Assembly: GCA_900759225.1 (NCBI GenBank)
Contig: CAAEUM010000048.1
Span: 1-12,901, forward strand
Source: Lachnospiraceae bacterium
GTDB taxonomy: Bacteria > Bacillota > Clostridia > Lachnospirales > Lachnospiraceae
Length of the DNA: 12,901 bases
Direction: 5' to 3'
Below are positions 6,627 to 12,901 of this stretch, piece by piece. The notes beneath the pieces were generated by a model. The model saw only the letters and a program-made list of their open reading frames with translations, was not told the origin of the DNA and searched no databases. The position numbers and the translations under genes were made by a program. The number at the start of each line of letters is the position of its first letter. The stretch's first letter is position 1.

Positions 6627-7625
6627 ATGAGAGTAGCAGACATGCACTGCGATACGATTGCAGAGCTCTATGGTGATCATCAAAAAGGGGGAAATGCTTC
6701 GATCCTGTCAAATGATCTAATGATCGACCTGCAGAAAATGAAGGCAGGCGGCTATGGGCTGCAGAATTTTGCGTTGTATACAGATCTGCAGGCTGCGGAG
6801 GGGAAGCCCTTTGAACACTGCATGAAGCTTTTGGACACCTTCTATGAGGAGATGGAGGCACATTCCGATATGATCGGTATTGTAAAAAGCTACGGGGATA
6901 TAGAGGCAAACTGGAAGGCCGGGAAAATGTCTGCCCTGCTTACGATCGAGGAGGGAGGAGTATGCCAGGGCAGCCTTGCATTCCTGCGCAATTTCTATCG
7001 TCTGGGCGTCCGTATGATGACCCTGACCTGGAACTACGAAAATGAGCTGGCCTTTCCAAATAAGAAGACAGTGCTGCCTGATGGAAGCACCAGGGTAGAG
7101 CCGGATACGGAACATGGCCTCACACCGGTTGGAATCGAATTTGTTGAGGAAATGGAGCGCCTTGGCATGATCGTGGATATTTCCCACTTAAATGACGCAG
7201 GGATCTGGGATGTATTCCGGTATACCAAGAAGCCCTTTGTGGCAAGCCATTCCAATGCCAGGGCCCTGGCTTCCCATCCAAGAAACTTAACGGATGAGAT
7301 GATCCGCAGCCTGTCTCAGCGGGGCGGTGTTATAGGCATCAACTATTATTCCCATTTCCTTCGGGATATGGCTCCGGATGAGCGGGATATCGGATGTATT
7401 CGCGATATGGTAGAGCATATGAAGTACATACGCCAGGTAGGCGGTATCCAGTGTATCGGCCTGGGTTCTGATTTTGACGGGGTGCCCTGCGAGCTTGAGA
7501 TCGAGAATGCATCCCAGATGGAGCGCCTGGCAGATGCCATGGCAAAGGCAGGCTTTACATCCAGTGAGACAGATGATATTTTCTACAAAAATGTGCTTCG
7601 CGTTTATAGGGAAGTTCTGAAATAG
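6627..7625 (+). CDS. membrane dipeptidase (renal dipeptidase family, peptidase M19)
   Basis: This 332-residue zinc dipeptidase is expected to hydrolyse dipeptides, often with broad specificity including D-residues at the C-terminal side. The binuclear metal site is complete: H7 and D9 in MHCDT, the bridging glutamate E109 in IEEGG, H187 in DISHLND and H208 in ASHSNAR. D284 in GSDFDG aligns with the family's conserved catalytic-site aspartate, and HPRNLTDE (217-224) is also typical. No signal peptide is visible, so the enzyme is probably cytoplasmic despite the family name. The ATG at 6627 is used because GGGAGGA (6614-6620) lies six bases upstream; a TTG at 6612 would overlap that site. The length is normal for bacterial M19 enzymes. 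Divergence from the DUF1576 membrane protein suggests the pair may handle related substrates, for example peptide uptake and hydrolysis; that link is inferred. Confidence 0.93.
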   Translation: MRVADMHCDTIAELYGDHQKGGNASILSNDLMIDLQKMKAGGYGLQNFALYTDLQAAEGKPFEHCMKLLDTFYEEMEAHSDMIGIVKSYGDIEANWKAGKMSALLTIEEGGVCQGSLAFLRNFYRLGVRMMTLTWNYENELAFPNKKTVLPDGSTRVEPDTEHGLTPVGIEFVEEMERLGMIVDISHLNDAGIWDVFRYTKKPFVASHSNARALASHPRNLTDEMIRSLSQRGGVIGINYYSHFLRDMAPDERDIGCIRDMVEHMKYIRQVGGIQCIGLGSDFDGVPCELEIENASQMERLADAMAKAGFTSSETDDIFYKNVLRVYREVLK

Positions 7626-7674
7626 GCGATCATTTTTCAACACGTTTTTCTGCCTGAAACTTCGCATGGCTGAT

Positions 7675-7713
7675 TTTACAGGAATTTTACATTCCCATGG
7701 AGTGGATTTTACC
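7675..7713 (+). promoter_or_regulatory. Pho-box-like direct repeats (11-bp period)
   Basis: TTTACA at 7675-7680, TTTACA at 7686-7691 and TTTACC at 7708-7713 fall on an exact 11-bp register (starts at +0, +11 and +33). The +22 position (7697-7702) is degenerate. Bacillus PhoP binds direct TT(A/T/C)ACA-like repeats spaced about 11 bp apart, located roughly -60 to -20 from the start site. With the -10 box at 7723-7728 these repeats occupy about -60 to -22. The adjacent gene encodes an OmpR/PhoB-family regulator, so autoregulation is likely. Inferred from spacing and sequence only. Confidence 0.5.
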
Positions 7714-7719
7714 TGCATC

Positions 7720-7728
7720 TGGTATGAT
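7720..7728 (+). promoter_or_regulatory. extended -10 promoter for the two-component operon
   Basis: TGG followed by TATGAT (7723-7728) forms a TGn extended -10 element. No acceptable -35 is present 16-18 bp upstream (GAGTGG region), as expected of an activator-dependent promoter. Direct TTTAC repeats occupy that position instead. Start near 7735, with a leader of about 48 nt. Confidence 0.5.
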
Positions 7729-7782
7729 GGTGATAAAGCCGGGTGCAGGCGGACGGCAGAGGGAAAGGCAGGATGGGAAGAC

Positions 7783-8469
7783 ATGGATAAAATTTATATC
7801 ATAGAGGATGATGAGAATATCAGGAATCTGTTAAAGATCGCTTTGGAGGGCTTTGGCTATGAGACGGAAGGCTTTGAAACGGCAGAGGAAGGCCTTGAGC
7901 GTATGGAACAGCAAAAGCCTTCCCTGGCTATTTTTGACTGGATGCTTCCGGGGATGGACGGAGTAGAGGCCATCCGGAAGCTGAGAGGCACAGAGGGCTT
8001 TTCCAGCCTGCCGATCCTGCTTCTGACTGCAAAGGAAAAGGAGCTGGACAAGGTGGTAGGCCTTGACTGCGGGGCAGATGATTATATGGTAAAGCCCTTT
8101 GGGGTGCTGGAGCTGTCGGCCCGGATCCGAAGCCTCCTCCGCCGCACCAGGCGGGAGGAAGATCAGGATCTGCTGTGCTACGGGCCTGTGAAGGTGAATA
8201 AAAAGACAAGGGAGGTAAGCAGCGGCGGGCAGGCAGTGGAGCTTACCTTAAAGGAGTATGAGCTCCTTGCCTATCTTCTGGAAAACCAGTCCCGGGTGGT
8301 TACCAGGGATGAACTGTTAAACCAGATATGGGGTTATGAATATGACGGGGAGACAAGGACCCTGGATATGCATATACGGACCCTTCGCCAGAAGCTTGGC
8401 ACAGAGGGGGGCTCCTGCATTAAAACAGTCCGGGGTGTAGGCTACCGCATGGTTCAGCCGGAAGCTTAA
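7783..8469 (+). CDS. OmpR/PhoB-family response regulator (PhoP-like)
   Basis: This 228-residue DNA-binding response regulator is the partner of the histidine kinase encoded 22 bp downstream. The receiver domain (about 1-120) has the acidic pocket E8-D9-D10, phospho-acceptor D52 (IFDWMLPGMDG), T82 (LLLTAK) and K104 (MVKPF). The OmpR-type winged helix (about 130-226) shows ELTLKEYELLAYLLEN, VTRDELLNQIWG, the recognition-helix region TRTLDMHIRTLRQKLG and the VRGVGYR wing. The frame stays open upstream to an ATG at 7666, but those 39 extra residues match no receiver domain and would cover the promoter and repeat array. The ATG at 7783 restores the family length, with a modest AGGA site nine bases upstream. 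The kinase's sensor type and the upstream Pho-box-like repeats suggest a PhoP-like role in phosphate control. The ortholog assignment is not certain. Confidence 0.93.
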   Translation: MDKIYIIEDDENIRNLLKIALEGFGYETEGFETAEEGLERMEQQKPSLAIFDWMLPGMDGVEAIRKLRGTEGFSSLPILLLTAKEKELDKVVGLDCGADDYMVKPFGVLELSARIRSLLRRTRREEDQDLLCYGPVKVNKKTREVSSGGQAVELTLKEYELLAYLLENQSRVVTRDELLNQIWGYEYDGETRTLDMHIRTLRQKLGTEGGSCIKTVRGVGYRMVQPEA

Positions 8470-8491
8470 AAAGGAAAAGAGAGGCCATTCT

Positions 8492-9892
8492 ATGAAAAAA
8501 GCAATTTTTCACCGTTTTATTCTTGTGCTTCTTGCGGCGCTGTGCTTAAACAGCGTCATTTTTTATGTGGCAAGCAGCCATCTGATCTTAAATACAGCAA
8601 AGGACGAGATGATCTATACCATAGAAGCCCTGGACAGTATTCTTGAATATGAAGGGGACCTGCAGCATCAGCTGGAGCGGCTGGACCGATTTGCAGACCA
8701 GGGGGACGGGCGCATTACCTTAATTGACGGGGACGGCAGGGTGGTAATGGATTCCGATGCGGATGCGTCAGAGCTTGACAACCATGGGGACCGCAAGGAG
8801 GTGAGCCAGGCCCTTTTAACAGGGCAGGGCTATGCAAAACGCCATTCGGAAACACTAGGGCGTACCATGCTGTATGTTGCCTGCCGTTCTGCCCATTCTG
8901 ACATGGTGATCCGCATGGCAGTTCCCTATTATGGGATGAGGGAGTATCTTCCCATGCTGTTTCCGGCTGCATTTTTAAGCTTTCTGATCGCTCTGGGCTG
9001 TTCGTTCCTTGTAACCCGGCGGCTTGTATCTTCCATCACAAAACCCTTAAGTGATATTTCAAAGGAAATGTTAAAGGTAAAGGGGGATTACAGCCAGCTC
9101 CATGTCCAGGGCAGCTGTTATCCGGAGCTGAATATTATTTCAGAGACAACCATGAAGCTGGCAGAAAATGTGAAAAATTATCTGGCTCAGATTGAGAAGG
9201 AGCGTCAGATACGGCAGGGATTTTTTAGCAATGCTTCCCATGAATTAAAAACCCCCATCACCTCCATTCAGGGCTATGCAGAGCTGCTGGAGAGCGGCAT
9301 GATCCAGGACGAAAACATGAAGCTTGACTTTGCAGGCCGGATCAAAAAAGAAGCTGTCAATATGACAGGGCTTATTAATGATATTCTGATGATCTCACGC
9401 CTGGAAGCAAAGGATGCCCAGGTAACAGTTTCAGATGTGCGCATAAGCCCCCTTCTGGAGGATATTGTGGAAAGCTTAAAGCCTCAGGCTGCAAAAAGCC
9501 AGGTATTTATCCACACAGACTGCCAGCCCCTCTGCTTCAGGGCCAATCCACAGCAGATGAAGGAGCTTTTGGGCAACCTTATGAGCAATGCTATTAAATA
9601 TAACCACCCCGGAGGCCAGGTATGGATCAACATCCGGGAAAGCGGAGGGCAGCTTCAGATCCGGGTCAGGGATAATGGAATGGGTATTCCGGAAAACAGC
9701 CTGGAGCGGATTTTCGAGCGTTTTTACCGGGTGGATAAGGGACGCAGCAGGAAGCAGGGAGGAACCGGGCTTGGCCTGTCCATTGTAAAGCATATTGTAA
9801 ATTACTATCACGGAAACATTCAGGTGAAATCCCAGCTGGAAAAAGGGACAGAATTTACAGTGACGATCCCCTTGGATTGGGAAAAAATGTAA
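8492..9892 (+). CDS. sensor histidine kinase with PhoR-like extracellular domain
   Basis: This 466-residue membrane kinase would phosphorylate the regulator encoded just upstream. Membrane segments at about 7-29 and 152-175 flank an extracellular domain. Within that domain, ITLIDGDGRVVMDSD (75-89), LDNHGDRKEV (95-104) and the TLGRTMLYVA stretch (121-130) resemble the sensor of PhoR/PnpS-type kinases. A HAMP-like linker spans about 176-230. The HisKA box has H250 in SHELKTP, and the ATPase domain has the N box N366 (NLMSNAIKYN), G1 DNGMGIP (394-400), the F box IFERFYRVD (407-415) and G2 GGTGLGLS (423-430), all intact. No cytoplasmic PAS domain fits between HAMP and HisKA, which makes it shorter than Bacillus PhoR (about 580 residues). 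GAGAGG lies seven bases before the ATG. No pst or phosphatase genes are in the window to confirm a phosphate role. Confidence 0.92.
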   Translation: MKKAIFHRFILVLLAALCLNSVIFYVASSHLILNTAKDEMIYTIEALDSILEYEGDLQHQLERLDRFADQGDGRITLIDGDGRVVMDSDADASELDNHGDRKEVSQALLTGQGYAKRHSETLGRTMLYVACRSAHSDMVIRMAVPYYGMREYLPMLFPAAFLSFLIALGCSFLVTRRLVSSITKPLSDISKEMLKVKGDYSQLHVQGSCYPELNIISETTMKLAENVKNYLAQIEKERQIRQGFFSNASHELKTPITSIQGYAELLESGMIQDENMKLDFAGRIKKEAVNMTGLINDILMISRLEAKDAQVTVSDVRISPLLEDIVESLKPQAAKSQVFIHTDCQPLCFRANPQQMKELLGNLMSNAIKYNHPGGQVWINIRESGGQLQIRVRDNGMGIPENSLERIFERFYRVDKGRSRKQGGTGLGLSIVKHIVNYYHGNIQVKSQLEKGTEFTVTIPLDWEKM

Positions 9893-9972
9893 AACAAAGA
9901 GGCAGAATCAGGATTGTACGAAAAAAAGTACACTTTATCGCTTTAAATTCCTGCGTTTTTAAAGTAATAAAA

Positions 9973-10001
9973 TTGACGGGACTACTATTTTGGTGTATGA
10001 T
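9973..10001 (+). promoter_or_regulatory. strong sigma-A-type promoter for the TrpXYZ-like operon
   Basis: TTGACG (9973-9978) and TATGAT (9996-10001), each five of six to consensus, are separated by exactly 17 bp. A/T-rich sequence lies upstream. The start is expected near 10008, giving a leader of about 79 nt before the ATG at 10087. Confidence 0.75.
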
Positions 10002-10006
10002 AGTAG
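9982..10006. promoter_or_regulatory. perfect 7-bp dyad overlapping the -10 box (candidate operator)
   Basis: CTACTAT (9982-9988) and ATAGTAG (10000-10006) are exact reverse complements separated by 11 bp. The dyad lies across the spacer and the end of the -10 hexamer, a usual place for a repressor site. No regulator in the window is an obvious candidate to bind it. Confidence 0.4.
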
Positions 10007-10012
10007 CAGTTT

Positions 10013-10056
10013 AAGGCGTCAACGTCTTGAAGAAATGAAACATCCTTAAGGGGATG
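10013..10056 (+). other. leader of binding-protein mRNA with two small hairpins
   Basis: Just after the predicted start site, AAGGCG (10013-10018) can pair with CGTCTT (10023-10028) around a TCAA loop, with one G-U pair. Further on, CATCC (10041-10045) pairs with GGATG (10052-10056). The leader is too short for a T-box, and the T-box GGTGGNACCGCG-like element is absent. No known riboswitch class was recognised. Confidence 0.35.
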
Positions 10057-10086
10057 AATCTTGTGATTGAAAGGGAGAATTCAATT

Positions 10087-11115
10087 ATGAAAAAGACAAA
10101 GAAAATGCTGGCCCTGATCATGGCCTCCGCAATGGCAGTGTCCATGACTGCCTGCTCAGGAAAAACAGAGGAGACAGCTGCTTCACAGACAGAGAAGGAA
10201 GCAGAGAATGCAGCCCCAGAGGGAAATGCTTCCGGTGAAACCTACACCATAGGTATCTGCCAGCTGGTACAGCATGAGGCGCTGGATGCAGCAACGAAAG
10301 GATTTAAGGATGCCATTACCGATGCGCTGGGAGATGCAGTTACCTTTGAGGAGCAGAATGCCCAGGGCGATTCCAATACCTGTTCTACGATCATCAATGG
10401 TTTTGTCTCAAGCAATGTAGATTTGATCCTTGCCAATGCTACAGCAGCCCTTCAGGCAGCACAGGCAGGTACCAATGAGATCCCGGTACTGGGAACCTCC
10501 GTTACAGAATATGGCGTGGCTCTTGGTATTGATGATTTCGGCGGCACAGTAGGCGGAAACATTTCCGGTACCTCCGATCTGGCTCCCCTTGATGAGCAGG
10601 CAGCCATGTTAAATGAGCTGTTCCCGGATGCAAAGAAGGTAGGCCTCCTTTACTGTTCCGCAGAGGCAAACTCCCAGTATCAGGTAGATACTGTGAAAGC
10701 AGCCCTGGAGGAGCTCGGCTATACCTGTGAGTATTACGCATTTTCTGATTCCAACGATTTATCTACCATTGTAACAAATGCTTCCACAGAGAGCGATGTG
10801 ATCTATATCCCTAGGGATAATACGGCAGCTGCCAATACAGAGATCATCAACAATATCTGCCAGCCTGCAGGGGTTCCGGTCATTGCAGGCGAGGAGGGGA
10901 TCTGCAGCGGCTGCGGTGTTGCTACCCTTTCCATCAGCTATTATGATCTGGGTGTTGCAACCGGCAAGATGGCAGTAAAAATACTGACTGGTGAGGCAGA
11001 TATTTCCCAGATGCCCATTGAGTATGCACCTCAGTTTACAAAGAAGTACAACAAGACGATCTGTGAAGCGCTGGGCGTGACAGTTCCGGAAGGCTATGTG
11101 GCGATTGAGCAGTAA
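10087..11115 (+). CDS. ABC transporter substrate-binding lipoprotein (TrpX-like, PF04392 type)
   Basis: This 342-residue lipoprotein captures a solute outside the membrane and delivers it to the permease encoded next. A lipoprotein signal ends in the lipobox SMTAC with C23 as the lipidated residue, followed by a Ser/Glu/Ala-rich linker to about 50. The ligand-binding region starts at YTIGICQLVQHEALDAATKGF and includes NATAALQAA, VLGTSVTEYGVAL, GNISGTSD, the inter-lobe segment around KKVGLLYCSAEANS, and the near-terminal GCGVATLSISYYDLGVATG; together these are characteristic of the ABC_sub_bind family. Studied members (TrpX of streptococci) bind tryptophan or other aromatic amino acids, but family members vary, so the ligand here is uncertain. 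The ATG at 10087 is chosen because GGGAG lies nine bases upstream and it begins a normal MKK signal peptide; an in-frame ATG at 10054 has no spaced site and adds a charged extension. Confidence 0.93.
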   Translation: MKKTKKMLALIMASAMAVSMTACSGKTEETAASQTEKEAENAAPEGNASGETYTIGICQLVQHEALDAATKGFKDAITDALGDAVTFEEQNAQGDSNTCSTIINGFVSSNVDLILANATAALQAAQAGTNEIPVLGTSVTEYGVALGIDDFGGTVGGNISGTSDLAPLDEQAAMLNELFPDAKKVGLLYCSAEANSQYQVDTVKAALEELGYTCEYYAFSDSNDLSTIVTNASTESDVIYIPRDNTAAANTEIINNICQPAGVPVIAGEEGICSGCGVATLSISYYDLGVATGKMAVKILTGEADISQMPIEYAPQFTKKYNKTICEALGVTVPEGYVAIEQ

Positions 11116-11118
11116 GGA

Positions 11119-11143
11119 CTGCTGCAGATATGATCTGCCGCAG
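11119..11143 (+). other. intercistronic stem-loop 1 after the binding-protein gene
   Basis: GCAGAT (11124-11129) pairs perfectly with ATCTGC (11133-11138) around an ATG triloop. After one T/C mismatch, CTGC (11119-11122) pairs with GCAG (11140-11143). It begins three bases after the stop codon. No T-run follows. Confidence 0.55.
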
Positions 11144-11148
11144 GCGGA

Positions 11149-11168
11149 GGATCCCCCAGGAGGGATCC
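11149..11168 (+). other. intercistronic stem-loop 2
   Basis: GGATCCC (11149-11155) and GGGATCC (11162-11168) form a perfect 7-bp stem with a six-base loop. It is followed by GGATTCTATAAA rather than a T-tract, so intrinsic termination is unlikely. Confidence 0.55.
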
Positions 11169-11180
11169 GGATTCTATAAA

Positions 11181-11219
11181 ATGGCAGGGCCCTGTCTTAC
11201 AGGACAGGGCTTATGCCAT
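11181..11219 (+). other. long intercistronic stem-loop 3
   Basis: GCCCTGTC (11189-11196) pairs perfectly with GACAGGGC (11203-11210) around a TTACAG loop. The outer ATGGCA (11181-11186) pairs with TGCCAT (11214-11219) across a small GG/TTA internal loop, 14 bp in total. There is no following T-run. A likely role is mRNA processing or protection that raises binding-protein mRNA over the permease mRNA, or partial termination. Confidence 0.65.
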
Positions 11220-11244
11220 ACTATAAGTTTAGGGGATTGATGAA

Positions 11245-12162
11245 ATGAATATCATGAGTTTAATCAATGCATTGCCGGGAGCAGTCGCACAGGGGCTGGT
11301 CTGGGCTGTAATGGCAATTGGGGTTTATCTTACATACCGTATTCTTGACTTTGCAGACCTGACTGTAGACGGCTCTCTGTGTACCGGCGGTGCTGTCTGC
11401 ATTATGATGATCTTAAGCGGCTGCAATGTGTGGCTTGCAATGTTTGGGGCTCTTCTTGCGGGAATGGCAGCGGGCCTTGTTACAGGGCTTCTTCATACCT
11501 TTATGGGAATCCCGGCTATCCTTTCGGGTATCCTTACGCAGCTTGCCCTTTATTCTGTGAATCTGAAAATTATGGGAAAAGCAAACCAGGCTGTCAATGT
11601 AGATAAGTATGACCTTCTGGTATCCCTGCGCTATATACGGAACGTGCCATTCTTCCAGAACACCATCCTGGTTGTGGCTCTTATGATCCTTGTTTTGATC
11701 GCAGTCCTTTACTGGTTCTTCGGTACAGAGCTGGGCTGCTCGATCCGCGCAACAGGCTGCAATGACAAAATGGCTCGGGCACAGGGGATTAATACAGATT
11801 TTAACCGCGTGCTCTGCCTTATGATCTCCAATGGGCTGGTAGCCCTTTCCGGAGCCCTTTTATCGCAGTATCAGGGCTTTGCAGATATCAATATGGGCCG
11901 CGGCGCTATCGTGATCGGCCTGGCAGCTGTTATTATCGGCGAGGCGATTTTTGGAAAGATTTTCCATAACTTTGCGCTTCTGCTGCTGAGTGTGGGCCTT
12001 GGCTCCATTGTGTACTATCTGGTGCTGCAGGTTGTGATCTGGCGCGGTATTGACCCGGATCTGTTAAAACTTTTGTCAGCTGCTGTAGTTGCTGTCTTTC
12101 TTGCGATCCCAACCTGGAGGAGCAGATATTTTTCAAAACCCGTAAAAGGAGGTAAGGACTGA
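11245..12162 (+). CDS. ABC transporter permease (LivH/BPD_transp_2 type, TrpY-like)
   Basis: This 305-residue membrane permease has about eight or nine hydrophobic helices, approximately at 12-33, 43-60, 63-85, 88-107, 139-160, 187-207, 222-240, 243-265 and 275-290. The early LDFADLTVDGS stretch (34-44) and the cytoplasmic loop GTELGCSIRATGCNDKMARAQGI (about 160-182) are hallmarks of the permeases that partner PF04392 binding proteins and are related to branched-chain amino acid permeases. AGGGG lies nine bases before the ATG. The gene is separated from the binding-protein gene by 129 bp holding three stem-loops and no evident promoter, so it is probably transcribed by read-through. Its TGA shares one base with the ATG of the ATPase gene (TGATG), indicating translational coupling. 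The substrate presumably follows the binding protein. Confidence 0.93.
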   Translation: MNIMSLINALPGAVAQGLVWAVMAIGVYLTYRILDFADLTVDGSLCTGGAVCIMMILSGCNVWLAMFGALLAGMAAGLVTGLLHTFMGIPAILSGILTQLALYSVNLKIMGKANQAVNVDKYDLLVSLRYIRNVPFFQNTILVVALMILVLIAVLYWFFGTELGCSIRATGCNDKMARAQGINTDFNRVLCLMISNGLVALSGALLSQYQGFADINMGRGAIVIGLAAVIIGEAIFGKIFHNFALLLLSVGLGSIVYYLVLQVVIWRGIDPDLLKLLSAAVVAVFLAIPTWRSRYFSKPVKGGKD

Positions 12163-12901
12163 TGCTGGAGCTGCGCAATATTTCAAAAACCTTTAATCCG
12201 GGTACGGTCAATCAGAAACAGGCCTTAAGAGGCTTAAATCTCACATTAAATGACGGGGATTTCGTTACGATCATTGGCGGAAACGGGGCCGGAAAATCTA
12301 CCATGTTAAATGCCATTGCAGGCGTGTGGCCGGTGGATTCGGGCCAGATCACCATTGACGGAAGAGATATTACAAGGCTTCCTGAATACAAGAGGGCGGC
12401 CTTCCTGGGCAGGGTGTTCCAGGATCCTATGACTGGAACCGCTGCTACCATGGGAATTGAGGAAAACCTGGCTCTGGCCCTGCGCAGAGGCTCCAAGCGC
12501 ACCTTGAAGCAGGGAATCTCAAATTCCGAGCGAAAGCTTTACAGGGACTATCTTTTAAGGCTGGGACTTGGCCTTGAAGACCGTCTGACCTCCAAGGTGG
12601 GCCTTCTCTCCGGCGGACAGCGCCAGGCCTTAACACTTCTTATGGCTACCTTAAAGAAACCGAAGCTTCTTTTGCTGGATGAGCATACAGCAGCTCTTGA
12701 CCCGCAGACTGCAAAGAAGGTGCTGGAGCTGACTGCGGAGATCGTGGCAGAGCAGAAGCTGACCGCCCTTATGGTGACCCACAATATGAGGGATGCAATC
12801 CAGATCGGAAACAGGCTTATTATGATGAATAACGGAAACATTATTTATGATGTGGCAGGCGAGGAGAAGAAGAATCTGACTGTAGAGGACCTGCTGCAGA
12901 A
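12162..12901 (+). CDS. ABC transporter ATP-binding protein (TrpZ-like), 3' end cut off
   Basis: This is the ATPase of the same importer; 246 complete codons are visible and the frame is still open at the window edge. Since related proteins are about 250-265 residues, only a short tail is missing. Motifs are intact: Walker A GGNGAGKST (39-47), Q-loop Q87 in RVFQDPM, signature LSGGQRQ (149-155), Walker B LLLLDE (169-174) with E174, D-loop ALDP (178-181) and H-loop H207 in VTHNMRD. The LLDEHTAALDP form, with His where most ABC ATPases have Pro, is typical of the subfamily that pairs with PF04392-type binding proteins. A perfect AAAGGAGGT (12145-12153) lies eight bases upstream inside the end of the permease gene, and the ATG overlaps the permease stop by one base. 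Together with the two preceding genes it forms a binding protein, permease and ATPase set. Confidence 0.95.
   Translation, partial: MLELRNISKTFNPGTVNQKQALRGLNLTLNDGDFVTIIGGNGAGKSTMLNAIAGVWPVDSGQITIDGRDITRLPEYKRAAFLGRVFQDPMTGTAATMGIEENLALALRRGSKRTLKQGISNSERKLYRDYLLRLGLGLEDRLTSKVGLLSGGQRQALTLLMATLKKPKLLLLDEHTAALDPQTAKKVLELTAEIVAEQKLTALMVTHNMRDAIQIGNRLIMMNNGNIIYDVAGEEKKNLTVEDLLQ

Noticed and set aside
7666..7782. 39-codon N-terminal extension of the response regulator from an upstream ATG
   Set aside because: The extension matches no receiver domain and would place the promoter and TTTAC repeats inside coding sequence. The ATG at 7783 gives the family's normal start and length.
7287..7784. 165-codon open frame antisense to the dipeptidase and regulator promoter
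   Set aside because: It overlaps the catalytic part of the M19 gene on the opposite strand and shows no family resemblance, so it is taken as a chance frame.
9915..9932. TGTAC/GTACA hairpin after the kinase gene as a terminator
   Set aside because: The stem is only five base pairs, A/T-containing, with an eight-base A-rich loop and no proper T-run, so it is too weak to call. No convincing terminator was found between the kinase and the binding-protein gene.
10054..10086. In-frame ATG 11 codons upstream in the binding-protein gene
   Set aside because: The purine-rich stretch directly touches this ATG with no spacing, and the extension would put charged residues in front of a complete lipoprotein signal peptide.
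9893..10086. T-box or other riboswitch upstream of the TrpX-like gene
   Set aside because: No T-box antiterminator element, no terminator-like stem with T-run, and the leader from the predicted start is too short.

Overview
The window looks like a chromosomal segment of a low-to-mid G+C anaerobic Firmicute, most likely a Lachnospiraceae/Clostridium-cluster-XIVa type gut bacterium. This is an inference from AGGAGG-type ribosome binding sites, sigma-A style -35/-10 promoters with TG-extended -10 boxes, an SLH-domain surface protein, lipoprotein and permease families common in that group, and a base composition that looks slightly below 50% G+C. No tRNA, rRNA, CRISPR array, insertion sequence or phage gene was seen. 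The window is densely packed with ordinary metabolic and transport genes, and it contains no obviously foreign segment.

Region 1 (1-4975, + strand) is a probable operon. It encodes a secreted SLH-domain protein, an unusually long MacA/HlyD-type adaptor, a MacB/LolD-type ABC ATPase and a MacB-type permease; the last two genes overlap by 17 nt. Together the last three form an YknXYZ/MacAB-like export or envelope-stress ABC system. The adaptor carries two complete lipoyl/hairpin/barrel modules in one chain plus a Gly-rich tail.

Region 2 (4976-7625) holds a polytopic DUF1576-family membrane protein on the - strand, whose stop codon directly abuts the permease stop. A divergent M19 (renal-type) dipeptidase lies on the + strand. 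Their shared 211-bp spacer has a recognisable promoter for each gene and a cre-like sequence between the two -35 boxes.

Region 3 (7626-9892) is a two-component system: an OmpR/PhoB-family regulator and a histidine kinase with a PhoR-like extracellular sensor. Upstream of the regulator is an extended -10 promoter with no good -35. In its place are TTTACA/TTTACA/TTTACC hexamers on an 11-bp period (one position degenerate), which resembles a Bacillus-type Pho box and suggests PhoP-style autoregulation.

Region 4 (9893-12901, runs off the right edge) is a TrpXYZ-like ABC importer: lipoprotein binding protein (PF04392 type), LivH-like permease and ATPase. A near-consensus promoter overlapped by a dyad drives the binding protein. 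Three consecutive stem-loops separate it from the permease, a layout that fits higher expression of the binding protein than of the membrane subunits.

The least described items are the internally duplicated DUF1576 protein paired with the dipeptidase, the double-module adaptor linked to an SLH protein, and the Pho-box-like array. No wholly unprecedented system is evident.
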